A stretch of DNA of 8,977 bases from NCBI GenBank assembly GCA_028714615.1, contig JAQTMA010000056.1:11545-20521 (forward strand), written 5' to 3'. Positions 6,547-8,977 of the stretch are shown piece after piece. This DNA is from Anaerolineaceae bacterium (GTDB lineage: Bacteria; Chloroflexota; Anaerolineae; Anaerolineales; Anaerolineaceae). The position numbers and the translations under genes were made by a program. Position 1 is the stretch's first letter. Every line of letters starts with the position of its first letter. Below the pieces are notes generated by a model, which saw only the letters and a program-made list of their open reading frames with translations, was not told the DNA's origin and did no database searches.

Positions 6547-6589
6547 TTGACTTTATTTGAGAGTATACTGGTATAAGTTATCGTATAAT
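6547..6589 (+). promoter_or_regulatory. Promoter of the MoxR/CoxD-like operon
   Basis: A -35 element TTGACT (6547-6552) is followed by an extended -10, TGG plus TATAAG (6569-6577), with a 19-base spacer. A perfect TATAAT (6584-6589) lies just downstream and could be a second -10, though without a good -35 at 17 bases. The inverted repeat TATAC-TG-GTATA (6564-6575) overlaps the first -10 and might be an operator. The leader to ATG 6711 would be about 115-125 bases. Confidence 0.55.
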
Positions 6590-6613
6590 TCTTGGCTTGC
6601 CCCGCATCCATAT

Positions 6614-6629
6614 TTACCCGATCGGGCAA
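6614..6629. promoter_or_regulatory. Palindrome centred on CCCGATCGGG, possible operator
   Basis: A perfect 10-base palindrome (6617-6626) flanked by TT and AA one mismatch further out, giving a 16-base imperfect symmetry. It lies 25 to 40 bases after the TATAAT of the plus-strand promoter, where a repressor could block elongation. No regulator family is assigned. Confidence 0.3.
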
Positions 6630-6647
6630 GTTGGTGACCCGCTTCAC

Positions 6648-6673
6648 ACCAGGGGAAGGATCATACCAGGGGA
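6648..6673 (+). repeat. Direct repeat ACCAGGGGA in the leader
   Basis: ACCAGGGGA occurs at 6648-6656 and again at 6665-6673, 17 bases apart, in the untranslated leader of the ATPase gene. It could be a protein or RNA recognition element; no family is recognised. Confidence 0.25.
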
Positions 6674-6710
6674 CGCCGGGTAGGGTTATCGAAGAAGGAG
6701 TAACTGCCAA

Positions 6711-7676
6711 ATGGAAAACAACTACGGATTCGGATCCCCACAAGACCTCCGAACCACATTGGGAAAACAGCAATACATCGCCTCAGATGAAATTACCACA
6801 ATCCTTTATTTAAGCCAGCAATTATGCAAACCGGTCCTGGTTGAAGGGCCGGCAGGTGTTGGCAAGACTGAACTAGCAAAGGCATTGGCTGGGGCCACCG
6901 GACGCGAAATGATCCGCCTGCAATGCTATGAAGGCCTGGATGAAACCAAGGCGCTGTACGAATGGGAATACGCTAAACAACTTCTTTATACTCAATTGCT
7001 GCGGGAGAAACTGCAAGATACCCTTTCGGGGAGCGAAACAATGCACCAGGCGGCTGATCGCCTGGCAGAGGAAGAGGATGTATTCTTTTCGATGCGCTTC
7101 CTGCTCCAGCGCCCATTGCTGAAAGCCATTCTCAGCGATAAACCGGTGGTATTGTTGATCGATGAGATCGATCGCGCCGATGCCGAGTTTGAGGCTTTCT
7201 TGCTGGAGGTGCTCAGTGATTTCCAGGTTAGTGTACCGGAACTGGGTACCTTACGAGCAGTTCACCAACCCTTGGTAATTCTCACCAGCAACAACACGCG
7301 TGAACTCAGTGAGGCTTTGAAACGCCGCTGTTTATACCTGTTTATCGATTATCCGACGATTGATCAGGAGCTTGCCGTGGTCCGCCTCAAAGTTCCGGAT
7401 CTGGCTCCCAAGATGGCCCGTCAGGCCGTCGAATTGGTGCATCACATGCGATCCATGGATCTCCGAAAGTCCCCAAGCATCAGTGAAACCCTGGATTGGG
7501 CTAAGGCATTGGTCACTTTGAATGCCGAGAGTATCGACGATACCATGCTTGAAACCACACTGAGTGTGCTTTTGAAGCACGAGCAAGACCTCGAACGCGC
7601 CAAGCGAGCTTTATTCACGTCGCAAACAAATCGCCGGAAGGGAGATGGATCCAATCTCCGATCTTTCCCGAATTAG
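6711..7676 (+). CDS. MoxR-family AAA+ ATPase, CoxD-like
   Basis: A 321-residue AAA+ ATPase of the MoxR clade. Walker A is GPAGVGKT (46-53); Walker B is VVLLIDEID (146-154, acidic pair D151-E152); sensor 1 is in TSNNTRE (192-198); Arg-finger candidates are R205-R206; the C-terminal lid holds KSPSISETLDWAKAL (253-267). The motif RLQCYEGLD (69-77) and the helical insert between Walker A and B are features of the CoxD subgroup. CoxD works with the VWA protein CoxE to mature the Mo-Cu site of aerobic CO dehydrogenase; related pairs serve other metalloenzymes. It would act in the cytoplasm as a ring-shaped remodelling ATPase. AAGGAG lies ten bases before the ATG, and a promoter is visible about 120 bases upstream. 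The VWA gene follows after 15 bases. The substrate here is unknown because no CO dehydrogenase gene lies in the window. Confidence 0.92.
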   Translation: MENNYGFGSPQDLRTTLGKQQYIASDEITTILYLSQQLCKPVLVEGPAGVGKTELAKALAGATGREMIRLQCYEGLDETKALYEWEYAKQLLYTQLLREKLQDTLSGSETMHQAADRLAEEEDVFFSMRFLLQRPLLKAILSDKPVVLLIDEIDRADAEFEAFLLEVLSDFQVSVPELGTLRAVHQPLVILTSNNTRELSEALKRRCLYLFIDYPTIDQELAVVRLKVPDLAPKMARQAVELVHHMRSMDLRKSPSISETLDWAKALVTLNAESIDDTMLETTLSVLLKHEQDLERAKRALFTSQTNRRKGDGSNLRSFPN

Positions 7677-7691
7677 AGAAGGGATTCTAGG

Positions 7692-8977
7692 ATGGATCAA
7701 AGAATCGTTCAATTTATCAAAGCTTTAAGAGCCTTGGGTGTGCGCATCAGCCTGGCTGAAAGCCAGGATGCATTCCGAGCAATTGACGAGCTCGGCATCC
7801 AGGATCGTGAGACTTTCCGTACCTTGCTGCGCACTACTCTGATCAAGGATGCGCAGGATATCCCCCATTTCGAACGTCTCTTCCCGATGTTCTTCCAATC
7901 GAACCAGCCGCAGATGCAGGACGCAAACCAGGAATTAAGCCAGGATGAAGCGAAAAAATTAGCTCAAGCTCTGCAACAGCTCACTCAAGATCTACGAGAG
8001 ATGTTGCAGAAGCTGTTCAGCGGAGAACCTTTGACTCCGCAGGAAATGGAAAAACTCGATCAAATGGTCAATGCTGACCAAATGAACGATATGCGATACC
8101 AGCAACAGCTCGCGCGCCAGATGGAACAGGCGCTCAAGTTTCGAGAAGTACGGGAAGCCCTGGAAGCTCTATTGCAAATGTTGCAAGAAATGGGTATGAG
8201 TCGCAATCGGCTTCAGCAAATCCGAGAAATGTTGGATGCAAACCAAAGAGCACTGCAGGAACAACTATTCCAACATGCAGGTGAGCGCATTCTACGCAAC
8301 ATGAGCCAACAACCTCGGGATCGCTTGAATGGCTTATATAATCGGCCATTCCAAAACATCTCCGAAGATGATATGCAAGTCCTGCGCCGCGAGGTGCAGC
8401 GTCTGGCAGCCGCACTGCGTACCCGCCTGGCATTACGATTGAGGCGGGCTCATAATGGGCAATTGGACGTGAAAGGTACCCTGCGGGCGAATTTAAAATA
8501 TGGCAGTGTACCGGTAGAATTAAAGCACCGCAGTCATACCCTAAAGCCCAAAATTGTGGTCATCTGTGATATTAGCACTTCGATGCGCCACGTTTCTGAA
8601 TTAATGCTGAGCTTGCTGTTCGCCATCCAGAGCCAGGTCAGTAAGACCAGTGCATTCACTTTTATCGACCATCTAGAGTACGTGTCTCCCGAGTTCGCCG
8701 GCCGCCAGCCAGGACGGGCAGTTGCAGATGTGTTAAAGCGCCAGCCATCTGGATATTACAATACCGATTTTGGATCTTCCATCGAAGATCTCGTTCATGA
8801 CCATCTGGATAAACTGGATACACACAGCACGGTGATTATCGTAGGAGATGCCCGCAACAATTATAACGATCCAAAACTGGAGCTTTTCCGCAAGGTTTCT
8901 CGCCGCAGCCGCGCCACAATCTGGTTGAACCCTGAAACCAAACAAACCTGGGGGACCGGCGACAGCGACATGCTGCG
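7692..8977 (+). CDS. CoxE-like VWA domain protein, partial at right edge
   Basis: An open frame of 428 complete codons running off the window. The N-terminal part (about 1-70) is a conserved helical region. Residues 75-200 are Gln-, Met- and Glu-rich and probably helical or coiled coil, and a basic segment spans 232-283. The VWA domain starts near 287, with the metal-ion-dependent adhesion site DISTS (D293, S295, S297), a Thr in YYNTDFGSS (T358) and an Asp in VGDARNN (D386). All MIDAS positions are intact, so Mg2+-dependent partner binding is expected. The CoxE family (PF05762) pairs with CoxD-type ATPases, as here. The ATG is preceded by AAGGGA at seven bases. Probably only a few dozen C-terminal residues are missing. 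CoxE is the best family match; the client enzyme is not known. Confidence 0.9.
   Translation, partial: MDQRIVQFIKALRALGVRISLAESQDAFRAIDELGIQDRETFRTLLRTTLIKDAQDIPHFERLFPMFFQSNQPQMQDANQELSQDEAKKLAQALQQLTQDLREMLQKLFSGEPLTPQEMEKLDQMVNADQMNDMRYQQQLARQMEQALKFREVREALEALLQMLQEMGMSRNRLQQIREMLDANQRALQEQLFQHAGERILRNMSQQPRDRLNGLYNRPFQNISEDDMQVLRREVQRLAAALRTRLALRLRRAHNGQLDVKGTLRANLKYGSVPVELKHRSHTLKPKIVVICDISTSMRHVSELMLSLLFAIQSQVSKTSAFTFIDHLEYVSPEFAGRQPGRAVADVLKRQPSGYYNTDFGSSIEDLVHDHLDKLDTHSTVIIVGDARNNYNDPKLELFRKVSRRSRATIWLNPETKQTWGTGDSDML

Larger units (their letters stand above)
6205..6710. promoter_or_regulatory. Divergent intergenic region between the act operon and the coxDE-like pair
   Basis: About 500 bases without a convincing long gene. 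The part nearest actA is AT-rich and holds an FNR-like box, a 10-codon ORF with a strong ribosome site, and a short GA/CT hairpin (6477-6489). The part nearest the ATPase gene holds a promoter with a TATAAT, a small palindrome over the -10 area, a CCCGATCGGG palindrome and two short direct repeats. A weak minus-strand promoter-like pair (TTGCTT, 17 bases, TAAACT, at about 6406-6434) is also present. The longer reading frames here have no ribosome site and look like chance or relics. Confidence 0.6.

Noticed and set aside
6540..6773. A 77-codon minus-strand frame across the plus-strand promoter and the ATPase start
   Set aside because: It runs through the promoter and into the start of a confident gene, with no ribosome site and no recognisable motif.
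6592..6813. A 73-codon plus-strand frame starting at TTG and overlapping the ATPase start
   Set aside because: The TTG lies right after the promoter with no ribosome site, the frame overlaps the real gene by about 100 bases, and the product shows no family features.
8134..8945. Minus-strand frames opposite the VWA gene
   Set aside because: Antisense to a continuous frame with intact MIDAS residues and a good start; they are shadows.
1..8977. CRISPR arrays, insertion sequences, tRNA or rRNA genes
   Set aside because: No repeat-spacer pattern, no transposase or flanking long inverted repeats, and no tRNA- or rRNA-like sequence was seen.

Overview
The window carries a quinol-oxidising respiratory complex of the Alternative Complex III (ACIII) type on the minus strand. 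Divergent from it on the plus strand is a CoxD/CoxE-like maturation pair (MoxR AAA+ ATPase and VWA protein). The source is most likely a bacterium of the Chloroflexota, perhaps an Anaerolineae-like lineage. That rests on the ACIII operon type, the moderate GC content, the strong AGGAGG ribosome sites and the CoxD/E pair; no rRNA or marker gene is present, so it is an inference.

Layout, right to left on the minus strand: actA (pentaheme cytochrome c), actB1 (Tat-exported molybdopterin-oxidoreductase-like protein), actB2 (a separate four-cluster-type ferredoxin protein), actC (ten-helix NrfD-like membrane protein), a fused actD-actE protein (DUF3341 plus monoheme cytochrome c), then after 78 bases the start of a lipoprotein cut by the left edge. 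The five act genes are spaced by -8 to 13 bases, and three of four junctions place the upstream TAG stop inside or against the next Shine-Dalgarno, so they should be one translationally coupled operon. Together they would oxidise membrane quinol at ActC and pass electrons through Fe-S clusters and six c-type hemes to a periplasmic carrier or terminal oxidase. ActF, normally a second NrfD-like subunit, is not in the window.

The roughly 500-base divergent region (6205-6710) has no convincing long gene. It holds a good plus-strand promoter, small palindromes and direct repeats, a 9-of-10 match to the FNR/CRP-family box in front of actA, and a 10-codon ORF with a strong ribosome site.

On the plus strand, a complete MoxR/CoxD-like ATPase (6711-7676) is followed 15 bases later by a CoxE-like VWA protein that runs off the right edge. 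These families insert or mature metal cofactors, best known for CO dehydrogenase. A functional link to the ACIII operon is possible but unproven.

The most unusual points are the splitting of ActB into two genes, the ActD-ActE fusion, an Asp in place of a cluster-ligand Cys in ActB2, and an intact CX2CX3CX27C cluster motif in ActB1, a domain usually described as cofactor-free.
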